This document shows, piece after piece, positions 27,701 through 39,700 of a stretch of DNA of 60,000 bases. Numbering within the stretch: position 1 is the stretch's first letter; every line of letters begins with the position of its first letter. The notes under the pieces were generated by a model. The model saw only the letters and a list, made by a program, of their open reading frames with translations, made no database searches and was not told the origin of the DNA. A program made the translations under genes and the position numbers. Source of the stretch: Phoronis australis (lineage: Eukaryota > Phoronida > Phoronidae); NCBI GenBank assembly GCA_002633005.1, contig NMRA01000439.1:64001-124000 (forward strand), written 5' to 3'.

Positions 27701-30700
27701 CTATTTTGGATTACTTGGACTTTGTTTACAAGTGTGTCACTAGTGTGCCCCCAAACCGGTAAACAATAATCAATATGAGGCTGAATAATACAATGGTAAA
27801 GGGTCTTAAGGGTACGGACATTAAGAAATTTGCCTAGACGTTTAAGTACACCGATTTTCTTTGATAATTTCTTTGTGATATGATCTATGTGCATATTAAA
27901 TTTAAGATTGGGATCTAAAATAAGGCCCAAGTACTTAAACTTGTCAACATTCTCGATGGGAGAACCGTTGATAGAAAGGGATAGTTTTTGTTGCTTTAAT
28001 TTTTGGTGGGTTCCAAACAGCATCGACTTGGTTTTACTAACGTTAAGAGTGAGTTTATTTTGAATCAGCCAGTCATGGATAATGGCTAGCTCATAACAAC
28101 AATTATAAAAGTTCTATAATTTCACACCATAAACTTCAGTCTATATATTTCAAATCTTTGTGACCTGAAATTTGCCACCACCTACCTTCCTTTTGCATGG
28201 CCTGTACAAATTCACTAGACACCGGGGCATAGACATTGATTTTTGAGCCAACACCAACAGTCAGACAGTGAGAACCGTCCTCCATAGACACCCAGTCCAG
28301 CTGTACCAAGTGTTTCTGGATTAGCACACCTGGAAGTAGAGTAGTTTGCAAATGTCACAATGAGGGCGCTGTGCTGCAGATTGCAAGATTAATAAGTTTG
28401 CAAGTGTCACAATGATGGCGCTGTGCTGCAGGTTGCAAGATTAATAAGTTTGAAAGTGTCACAGTGAGGGCGCTGTGCTGCAGGTTGCAAGATTAATAAG
28501 TTTGCAAGTGTCACAATTACGGCGCTGTGCTGCAGGTTGTAAGATTAACAAGTTTGCAAGTGATAATGAGGGTGCTGTGCGGCAGGTTGTAAGTTCAATA
28601 TTTAAATCTCAAATACGTCACTCTCTTAGTTATATACTGGATGCTGTTTAGGTACAACGTAACATCACGATCGCTTTGGGACATCCTGGTTCACACAATT
28701 GCAAGTGTCCAATGTTCTGACTTTATTTTGCGATGATCACAAAAAGTTGCAAAACAAGGAAAATTAACACTCGTTTCCTATAACTATTACACCGCAGTCG
28801 GAAAGGAACGCATAGGATGTGTTAAGTTTGGCTAAATAACGTGCGTCATTCTTCACAAACATTTTTAAGTCTGGTCTGCACGCCACCTGTTGGCCAAATC
28901 ATGCCACCTAATGAACACAAGTCTGAAAAGATTTCTGCCCAGTACTCGAACCCGGAACCTTCTGCTAACCATGCAGACACTCTAGTTCACAGAGCAATCG
29001 GGACGACTGGTCGAACACATTCTTAGCAATGGACATCCCGCCCATAACTCCTGAGTATATATAAATATGTACATCTTAAACCAACTTGGAAATATAGAAC
29101 ACTAACAATCTTATGTCTGGTAATTCTCACGTAATACCTTTCTTTGATGTCGGCCATTTTTTACAGATAAATTTTGGCATGGTTTTTCCACATCATTTTT
29201 CAAGTGAGCATGCTGCAACGCCACTGAACATTAGGTAAATTTAAACTGCCAACAACTTCCAATCCGCCAATCGCACGCAGGAAAGGTCAAGCAGACAAAC
29301 TCACCAATCTTGTTGCCCTTGTCTGCGATGCTCTTACGGACGCTGTGTATGGTACTCAGGCTGGGGATGGACGTCACCCGCGGCAACATGGAATGTGACT
29401 CGGAGATGGGGATGTTGCCGAAAGAAGGAGAGTGGGACACGATTGGTGACGTTGGTGAGGTGGAGACAGGCGAGGGAGAAGCTAAAACAAGAAATGATTC
29501 GACTTCATTGTTTCTTCAAGTTTCCTAGGTAATGAAATCAAATTCTTACCTAAGAATGAACAAGGCAGTGACGAAGCGTAGCGAGTGCATTTTACTATTT
29601 ACAGCAGATTTTTAAAAAAGCGGCTTATTTCGTTTGAATGCATTTGGCGTCGTCTTCCAAATTACTGTGAAAATTAAGAAGGAAAGCAGAAGACAAATAA
29701 CAGTGCATAAATCATTAGAAACTCAGCTTCAAAATTTCCCATATTCTTGACGGTAAGAACTATTGGGAAGATGATTGACATTCTGTTGGTGCCGCCCATT
29801 CTTTTGAAAACTAGTTGATGCTCAACAAAAGAAAGAACCAGAGCCTGCGCTGTTAATTTTATTTTTGTGACACCAACTAAACCAATTGCACACTCGCCAT
29901 TACCTGCATAGGGACTGCTGATGTGCGAGCCCACCATGTGTTTGAGCAGATTCTCTGAGGAGTAGTTGGTTGACATCTGACGGTTCTCCGGATGCAGAAT
30001 GCAATCCATGTCGATCTCGTCCTTCGGGTCGGGGATGGAGATGTTGCGCAAATCGATGCGATCCTCCAGAGTCCACTGAGAGCCGCCCGTCGACTCACAT
30101 TCGTAGATCGCCACTGCCAAATTCACGTACTTGTTCTCTGGGTTGTCACGACAAGCCTTCACATCGCCTGTTCGATAGGCGACGGCAATCCGACCACTGT
30201 AGGCACATGACACCGTGATTGGTCGACCTGGACAAAAATATGGATAAAGATAACGACATGTGTACAGTTTTCATGATTTGTGATAGTCACTGTGTCTAAG
30301 AATAATCAAAATACCGTTAGCACACGGCTGGTCAACACAGAGCAGGGGAGATTATCAAGTTAGCACACGGCTGGTCAACACAGAGCAGGGGAGATTATTA
30401 AGTTAGCACAATCTTGACCCTTCTTACATAATGTAGTCCAAAGAGAAAAGTATGAGGGCTCTTGCCGACACATTCGCTACAACACACATCAATCCACTCC
30501 GTATAGTTCTGCATGACTTTCATTACGACAACACAGTACTGGGCGGTACATAACATAAATAATAGATAGGCAACAGATTTGGGAGCAAATGAGCCATCTC
30601 TAACTCAGAAATTGACCAGTTTTCCCTTTCAAAGCAAAGCAATTTTCAGTACGATAACATGGAGAATTAAGTAATTTTACCAGACTTGATAAATGTGAAG

Positions 30701-33700
30701 ATGCAGACCTGATACCGTGATGGCACTGGAGTCCTTGTGAATCATCATATCCCACTCCACCCAGGAGAACGTGTCGTCCCCGCCCCCGGGATCCTGCAAC
30801 ACCTTACACCGCCAGAACCGCGCCTGGCCATCCGTGCAGGCTGTGCTGAAGAGATACGGGGAGAAGCATGCTGGGTAGATGGAGGACGAGGAGAGGTGGC
30901 CTGAGGCGACATCCGCATCAATGACCTCCACCCCAGGAGGTAGGTCGAGGTGCTGTGTACACACCTGTACAAAAAGACACACAAATAAGATGTTCAGTTG
31001 CCAAGCACCAGCTAGCAGCCCCAGCTAGACGTCTGGTATTAAACCAGCTCTTTACTAATCCACTGACAGCCGCATTACCAAATAACAACCCCACCTAGCG
31101 TTCTATCATAAAACCAGTTGTTTACTAATCTTGACACTTAAATTTCTGTTGGCATAAGAAAATCCAACCCATGAATTCTAACTGATAATCTCAAGTTTGC
31201 AACAAAGATAACCTGTAAGTTTCTCTCAAGCCCACAAACACTTAATCTCTCAAGCAACAAGTTATAACGGTGAGTGGTCCACTCAAAAGTTAGTGGTTTT
31301 TATCTCAAAAGATTGCCAGTCAGGTGTTACCAAGTAGGTACCATAACGAAAATAAATTCAATGTTTTTCAAGAAATGGAATTTTGACGAGATTGTTCGAT
31401 TCAGCTCATTACATGTTTCGGAAACAAACAGCTGGCACTAGACTGATGATGAAAAAACAATGAGACGTAAAGTTTTGGTTAGGTATGACAAAATTAGTCA
31501 TACACATGGGCCTGTATGAATCATAATCTTCATCAGTTAAAAATGAGACCTCTTTTTATAAAACATTGATAACTGAGTCAAGACTACATGGAACAAGACC
31601 TTGACTTTTGCGAAAGTTATTTACAAGCTGAATCACGAAAAAAAGTCAACAGCAACAAATCACGTAAAATACACGCACCTTATTGGTCTTAATAGTGAGC
31701 TTGGGTAGTGACGTCTCATCTAGTACTACATCCGGCATTTCCGGAATGATAGGGGTTGACGGATCCGAGGCGTCTTCTTTTTCTTCCAGGATCACCGTGG
31801 AATCTGGCGCGTACCGGAAACTGGTGTTGAATTGGTCTGCAAAGATGGGATGAGATTTTTTACAGATTTTATTTTTAATTCATTCCTTATTGTACAGGAT
31901 CACCAAAAACAAAGGGTACAGGCAGGGGCACTTTTGGAAAGATGTTTGAAAAAATCAACCTTGCATCGTTCAGCATGCCTGGCACAGGGCACATGGTGGC
32001 AAAATGTCCTTCACTGATCAATTTTTAGTACTAAAGGAACAAATAAAACACCATTTCAAGCTGTATACTAATTGGGCTTTCCTGGCTTCTTGCCTTTTAA
32101 CTCTGTAAACCGCTGACTAACTGAACCCTCTCTGATATTTCATGTTCATGACAGAGCAGATTGACATGACTGACACATACAACTTTCCAAAAGAGCCCAT
32201 CTTTTTCTAAGTTGAAACTGGTGATGGTAAGAAATGCAAAGTACGGTGAAAGTTCTCCAGTTTGGGACAGTGAAACATTTATTATTTTCCACAAGGTCAG
32301 AACTTATACCAAATTTTAGAAAAGCAATATTAGACGTTCCAAATTCACGAATTAGGATAAATGACATGACAAACCTTCAATCACCTCAATGCTACACTGA
32401 AATTTGAGAAATACAACAAACACTAAAATTGACCGTGTCCCAATCTTCAGAATCACGGAAATTCAAATTCTGCTTGAATTTCTGTGTCCCAAATTTTAGA
32501 GACTGGCCAACGGGGAGAGTTGTGACCATAATCACCACCAATCAGCTACAGAGCATTTAGTCAATCTAAATTACCTTAATGTACCACTGAGTAATTTCTA
32601 AGCAAATGGCAAGTTACATCCAAACTAAAGTTTTGTTGCGTTAAATCTGTCGCAAAATCTTTGACACATGCCTTACCCCTATTGGATGCCTCAGAAGAGA
32701 TGACAATACGCCACATGTGAATGGCAGACCCTCCTTCCAGCACCTTCTCCACCACAACGAGGTAAAAATGTTCTTCAAACTCGGGCTTATTACGCAGATC
32801 AACATACGCCTCGAGGTTGCCCGCAGGCGACATCTCGTCGTAGTGCGTAGAAGACCGACCTGTAATCATCTGCTCTTGGAACACATGCAGTAGCTGTGTG
32901 TGGGTCCAGTCCTGCAAAGCGGGAGGGGAGATGAAAGACTGGCAGGAGAATGGAAAAGTGTAGTAGTTGATTGACCGCTAAGTGATACTTATAATTGGGC
33001 GCGGTTAGCATGTGATTGACAGCAGACTGGACTTTGGCAGGCAATGTGTGATGGCTGGACACGCAAAACTAGTGACTACACAATGACATAATTACATTGA
33101 ACAAACAGCTAGCCAATGTGAAAACTATCTAGGAAATATCTCACAACAATAAAAACAATGATATCAATTCAATCAATTCAAATAAACATAAAGTCAGATT
33201 TGCAACACTGGCAGTAAAGCTTGTATCACTGACTATGACAGAATTTCACAAACAACCAGTCCATTTTCGGTAAAAACATATACTTTAAAATAAGCCACAC
33301 AAAAATTTGTGTTTTTTACGATTATCTGACCAGGGCTATTAAAATTGTCTAAAGAACGCTGCGATAAAAAAAGCAAAATCTGCCACAGTATCTTGATCTG
33401 GATTACGACTTCTAGTTGACGTCAACGTCAACATTGGCTATACAAGGACAGTGACACTTGCATCGTACAAAATTTACCGATTTCTTATAAGACCTATCTA
33501 CTAACTTTGATTTTACGTATACATTTTCATGTACGACTACCAGATATAACTAATCGCAGTGTAGACATGTGTTCAACCCAACTTCTTCAGTTAAATTGTC
33601 GAGCACGACATGTGTTCCAACCCAACTTCTTCAGTTAAATTGTCGAGCACAACGTGTGTTCCAACCCAACTTCTTCAGTTAAATTGTCGAGCACGACATG

Positions 33701-36700
33701 TGTTCCAACCCACCTTCTTCAGTTAAATTGTCAAGCACGACAATCCGAGTGTGTAGCTAGTGGTACAAAAGTCGTATACCAAGACGTATACGAAAATAGA
33801 CAGTGTTTCAAAATATATTTTAAAAAAACAGGAATGTGTAGGCAAGGTTTTATACATACTTACAAATCTCGATTTTACCTTAGGTATGTAGGACTTATGC
33901 AAAACGTACAAATTTGTCTGACTTTGGAACATGATATAACATAAATGGCTGTGGAATGATTTTTAAAACGTTTTTTTTTTCAAGTAGGGCCAATNTAAAA
34001 AAAGCAAAATCTGTCACAGTATCTTGATCTGGATTACGACTTCTAGTTGACGTCAACGTCAACATTGGTTATACAAGGACAGTGACACTTGCATCGTACA
34101 AAATTTACCAATTTCTTATAAGACCCATCTACTAACTTTGATTTTACGAATACATTTTCATGTACGACTACCAGATATAACTAATCGCAGTGTAGACATG
34201 TGTTCCAACCCAACTTCTTCGGTTAAATCGTCGAGCACGACATGTGTTCCAACCCAACTTCTTCAGTTACATTGTCGAGCACGACATGTGTTCCAACCCA
34301 CCTTCTTCAGTTAAATTGTCAAGCACGACAATCCGAGTGTGTAGCTAGTGGTACAAAAGTCGTATACCAAGACGTATACGAAAATAGACAGTGTTTCAAA
34401 ATATATTTTAAAAAAACAGGAATGTGTAGGCAAGGTTTTATACATACTTACAAATCTCGATTTTACCTTAGGTATGTAGGACTTATGCAAAACGTACAAA
34501 TTTGTCTGACTTTGGAACATGATATAACAAAAATGGCTGTGCTTCCTGCACTGCTATCCAAAACAAAGTTAGGAATGATTTTTAAAACTTTTTTTTTTCA
34601 AGTAGGGCCAATAAAATAGGACCGTTACAGTTTTTATCAAAAAACTCAGAATTTGTAAAAGACAAAATAATTGACAAAACTGGAACAGCATTTTGAGATT
34701 ACATCATGAACACTTGTATCAAATAAAATTTCGCCACGTTACTGTTACAAATGTTTTGCTAAATTTTATTAAGAACACATGGTCATGTGACCCACTGAAT
34801 GGTATGGTATGAAGTCAATAATCACGTTCAACAGGATTTCGGCTCTCAGAAACAATAGGAGTTAAAATATACTTTATTTTGTAGATGTTTGGCAATACAC
34901 ACAGAGTTGACGGTAAGGTCCTGTATAACAATAATGGTTGAAATTCATACGTCATTAATGTCTGTGGCCAATTCCAATTCAGTCAAAAAAGATCACGAGT
35001 AACAAGCTCACCTGCTTGGTGCCAGCGATGTCGTCCAACTCGACAATACAGCCTGGCCGTGCTGTAGACTGGAGACTGACAATATTGCACTTTGGGGCAG
35101 ACGCTGGTGCCACCTGGTCGCCATCGGAGCTGGTGCTACTGGACATGCTCTGAAATGGCAGAAAACGTCTCCATAACGCTGTCACCATGGGTTACACATA
35201 GCCTGCATTTTGAAACAACATCTCCCATAAACTGTCAAAGAATAACTTTTAATTTAGACCACTTAAATTTTTTGAAAATTGGTCTCACACTGTTATTACC
35301 CAGATTTGAAGTTGTTTCTGGGCTTCGGAACGACTGACAGATTGTTAGTGCTTGAGAAACAAAGGTGAGTCAAATATGCTGCGTTCTGATTGGTCATTTA
35401 AGCCGTCGCACAATATCCTGGCAACAGGTAAATCGGTAGGATGTCCATAACGCTTTAAGCGGTGTTATGCAATACTACAGACGTTAATCATAACTTACGG
35501 CTCGTTTCCTCGACGTGTCGAACTGAGAAATGAGTGCCCTGGCGTCTATGACAGCCTGGTACACGCGTAAGCTGGCGCCATCTGATGCCACAAACAGAGA
35601 ACTAGGCGAGTTGGATACCATGCCAAGGGCAGAGCTAGCAATAAAGATCAACACATCACACTGAGCTGCGTCATCCTTAGAACAATTGACAAAATCTGTT
35701 AAAGTTTTGATGAAAACGAATTAAAGAAAATTGAAAGATATTATGAATTAATGAATGGGCCTCTTGTGATAATAGTCTCAAAACCAGATTACAGAGATTG
35801 TAGAATATGGCTACACAAATTATTCCATAAGCAAAGACATAAACCGTATGGACCACATGCACTCAACATGGGGCCGCATCAAACTGGATGTGCATAGAAT
35901 TACGATGCGCCTGTCGTATCTTTACAAAAAATTCAATAGCAAATCAGGTTTACAGTAGACATACTAAGCTCCAGTGCCAATGGCAAACTCTACCTCCGGA
36001 AAACCAGGACTTAATTTTGGTAAACATTTGTTTTTCTTCTTTGATGCCATGCCAAGAAACCATCATGATTCCAATGTCTGGTAGAGTGATCTACAGGCAT
36101 CTTTAATCCAGGTACCTGGGTAATGTTTAATTGTATAGTTTTTCTCTCAGTTGCTTATAGTTTTTTAGGCAACCTTTTCAGGGGTACCCGGGGATATTCC
36201 TGGACCGAGCCTTTATGATTTGTGTTCGTATGTGTGATTTTGTGGTTCGTGCACATGATTTTTGTTCGTATGCTTTAAATAAATAAAGTGGATAACACTC
36301 ACCTCGGTAAGAGAGTGGGTAACCAGGCAACATTTGAGAAAGCTGAGATGACAGGTGAGTTGATGCGCGCCAGCTCCGTGATACCACCTGACTTGGACAG
36401 CGGACCCACGGCGTCCACACGCCAGAGAATAAGCTCGCTGCACAACCCAGGGCCCTCCTCACCCTTCTGGGTGTAGTATGAGTAGCGATCAGCTGAAGAA
36501 CCAGGCCCCGGCATGCCCCCACCGCTGCGCCTCGACGCCCCCAGACCCGCTGCGTGGCGATGCGATGGACTATTTGGCACCGTGGAGGATGAACTGATGT
36601 TGTGGTGCGATGTGGACAATAATAGCGGCAGTACTGGGTGGCACGCTGCACTGTTAGCACGGAATCGGTGTCCGCACGCACGTGACGCGTGTGCCACACT

Positions 36701-39700
36701 CAACACCTGGCTGAACTTTGACCTCTCCGAGAACGACACCTGCCATTGATTAAGTGAGCCATTCTGGTGCTTTGTCAACATCAGCACACAGGGGCTCAAG
36801 ACATTGTTGTCGTTCTGACCTGGTGAGTCTCTGCCGGTGGCATGCGCCGACATCTGCATCGCTGAGAGCACTCCCCCATTGCGTCTCTCTCGGCTCTCAT
36901 GCATCTTGAGCGCGGACTTGATGTCCATCTCGCTGTGTTTACAGTAGAGACACAAGTTGTTATTGAGTGTCATGGCGTCGCCGATGGGCAACGCATTTGG
37001 GATACGCGACGAGAAACTGATCTGAGCTTGTCGGAATGAGCCGTGGATATAATCGTCTAACCAGTCTACCAGCCTGCAATAGTCAATAATACAGCCTGCA
37101 ATAGTCAATAATACAGGCTGCAATAGCCAATAATACAGCCTGCAATAGTCAATAATACAGCCTGCAATAGTCAATAATACAGGCTGCAATAGCCAATAAT
37201 ACAGGCTGCAATAGCCAATAATACAGGCTGCAATAGTCAATAATACAGCCTGCAATAGTCAATAATACAGCCTGCAATAGCCAATAATACAGCCTGCAAT
37301 AGCCAATAATACAGCCTGCAATAGCCAATAACACGGGGGACGGTTACTTGACCGATTTGGCGAAGTATTTGTCAGAGCCTGACAGTCATCACCAACATTA
37401 TAAGAAAGCGTTTTTACTTAAGATGTTAAGGTCCCCATGTGCTACCAGTATGTATCTGGACAGAACAGTATTACAGTTAGCCATGATCCTACAACTTTAA
37501 AACAATTCAGGAAATAGCTGACAAAACCAAAGTGGCCAACACTTTGTAGTAAACATCTAGCACACAGAACACACAGCATACTTTACTTAGGAGTAAAGAA
37601 TACAAGTATAAATGAAGAAACGACAGATTACAATACACTCATCCCCTCTTACCAGACAAGTAAACTGCCATCTTTGGGGTGAATGCTAAACAACATGTCG
37701 CCTCCAGTATGCCAGTCTTGCAAGAGGTGTTCTATCTGACGATCCAGTGCCTCGTCAGCGGCAATCTAGGGCAGACAATCAGATAATGAACAAGACATGG
37801 CGTGAGCCTAGGCTGCATTCCGCAGACGCACGAATTTTGCGAAAACACAAGATGACGCAAGACCTTCCATGATGTAGCCACGCAATACAAGCAAGCATGT
37901 GATAGCACTAGGTTTTCTCGTGAGAGTCTTGGGTCTACACAACACTGATGCACTTCAAGTAACAATCATGGCTTTAACAAGGCTTATTCAATATGGATAT
38001 TTGTTGTAACTCCTCAAAGAATGAAAATGAGTAAAAATGACCAATCCCAAATTTTCAAACTTTTGAGTTAAAGAGCATAAAGGATGGAATACACGTAAAA
38101 CAAACATGTCACACCTGAATCGGTACTGCAACACCACAAACGAGTCATTGCATCCAAAAAAGGAACTTAATTTTCCAAAAATTAACACAATGGTACACCA
38201 AGCTTAACTAGGATGCGTTTATCTGTTCCTTCTCTTATCCCATCTTGTATTTGGAAAATCAAAACCGCTAACCACCTGGGGTCGCATACAAGTAACAGGA
38301 TGGCATGACAAAAACCTAACCTGCCGGCATCCATTTGGTTTCTGGTGCACAGATGGACCAAACCAAATTTCACTTCTAGGCTAGACTGCAGCAAAATAAC
38401 CACCTCCTCGAAAACCTCCTAATCTAACTATGTCGAGCTCAAGGCCAGTTTCAGGATTTAACAGTCAGATAGATTTAAAAATCAACAACTCCTCTAATTC
38501 TCATCGTAAACCAATATTACCTTCATGTACTCATTTTCCCACTCGTTGCTCATGGATACCATAGACATGGTCTGCCTGAAGCTGTCGTCGCTCTGGTCAC
38601 CGTGGTGACTGTTACCATGCTTTTTGTGATGTGACATGTGACGGCGGAAAAAACTGCGGTGTCTCTTCTTCTCTGCACCTACAACCATTATAACAAACTT
38701 ACACAACATCTGATACCAAGCCTCGAGAGAGTATACACGAGAATGCCATAGCTGTAGAGTTTCCAATACATCAGTGCAACTTGGGTGCTTTTTTCAATAA
38801 TAAATGAAATATAGACCAAAAACACAAAACCCACACAGTCATTTTTTTCATAAGAGAATACAAAAGACTGTAACTACCTCACTATCAGTATGTTTTTTTC
38901 CGAAAGGCTATCATAAAATAACGTTGAGCCCTAGGAGACAACACAGTCAATACAGGCATAAATGACAGTTTAGAGTTATCATGCGAAATAAGCGATAAGA
39001 CGCTAGATCTAACCATGAACGGTGTCCTTCCCATTGTTTTCATGGGTCCCTTCGTTCTCGTCGATATCCGGATGATCCGACACACTGCTGCTGCCATCTG
39101 TATTTGGGGTCTCACTGGCCGACGAGATCTTTCGATTGAGTTCCTGCAATGTAAGGCAGTATGACATTAACGAGATCGTCACCATGACAACCGTTGCTAA
39201 GGACATGGTGAGCCGTGTCAAGTTTACAACACAAGATTAACTTGCGCTGCGTTTCGAAGGGCAAGTCACGAGAAAAGTGAGATCACGCAAGACATCAGGG
39301 CTTGGAATGACCCACGATAAAAAAGAGGAAAATTTTTCAGGTGATGTATCGTTCTACAAATAGGGTTATGCAATAAAAGTATCTTGTTGTAAAATTTAAC
39401 AGCAAGAAACGCTTCTAAATAAATAAAGTCAAAATAATGATAAACAGAGAAGAAAAAAAGAAACTGGAAATCAAATAAGATGAAATCAAAACCAAAAAAG
39501 GGAAAATCCTCCTAAAAGAGAAAAATTCCAAGTCCTGAAACATGCTTGGTCGGCGAGGCTGGAATGATGACTGATGAGAATAAGCTCTAACTAAAACACA
39601 CTATTTCCGTTCCATAAGCCAAGTGTCTCGCAAGTGTCTTACATCTACAGAACACAACACAGATGACAACTGTTGCGAAGTTAAGGTGAAACAAAGGACT

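Larger units (their letters stand above)
28105..29995. repeat. Large tandem duplication, copy 2
   Basis: Matches 25790-27674. This copy runs on into the complete exon 19 and the rest of the gene, so it is the one with intact continuity upstream. Confidence 0.9.

Noticed and set aside
33654-34619. Open frames of 96-125 residues repeated in both copies of the 33-34 kb block
   Set aside because: They start inside a 44-bp minisatellite, overlap equally long frames on the other strand, lie in a DMXL intron and resemble no family.
36303-37255. Coding extension of exon 13 into the 22-bp array
   Set aside because: The acceptor at 37073/37074 fits the phase of exon 12 and the family alignment. The open frame upstream is a by-product of the repeat, although alternative use remains possible.
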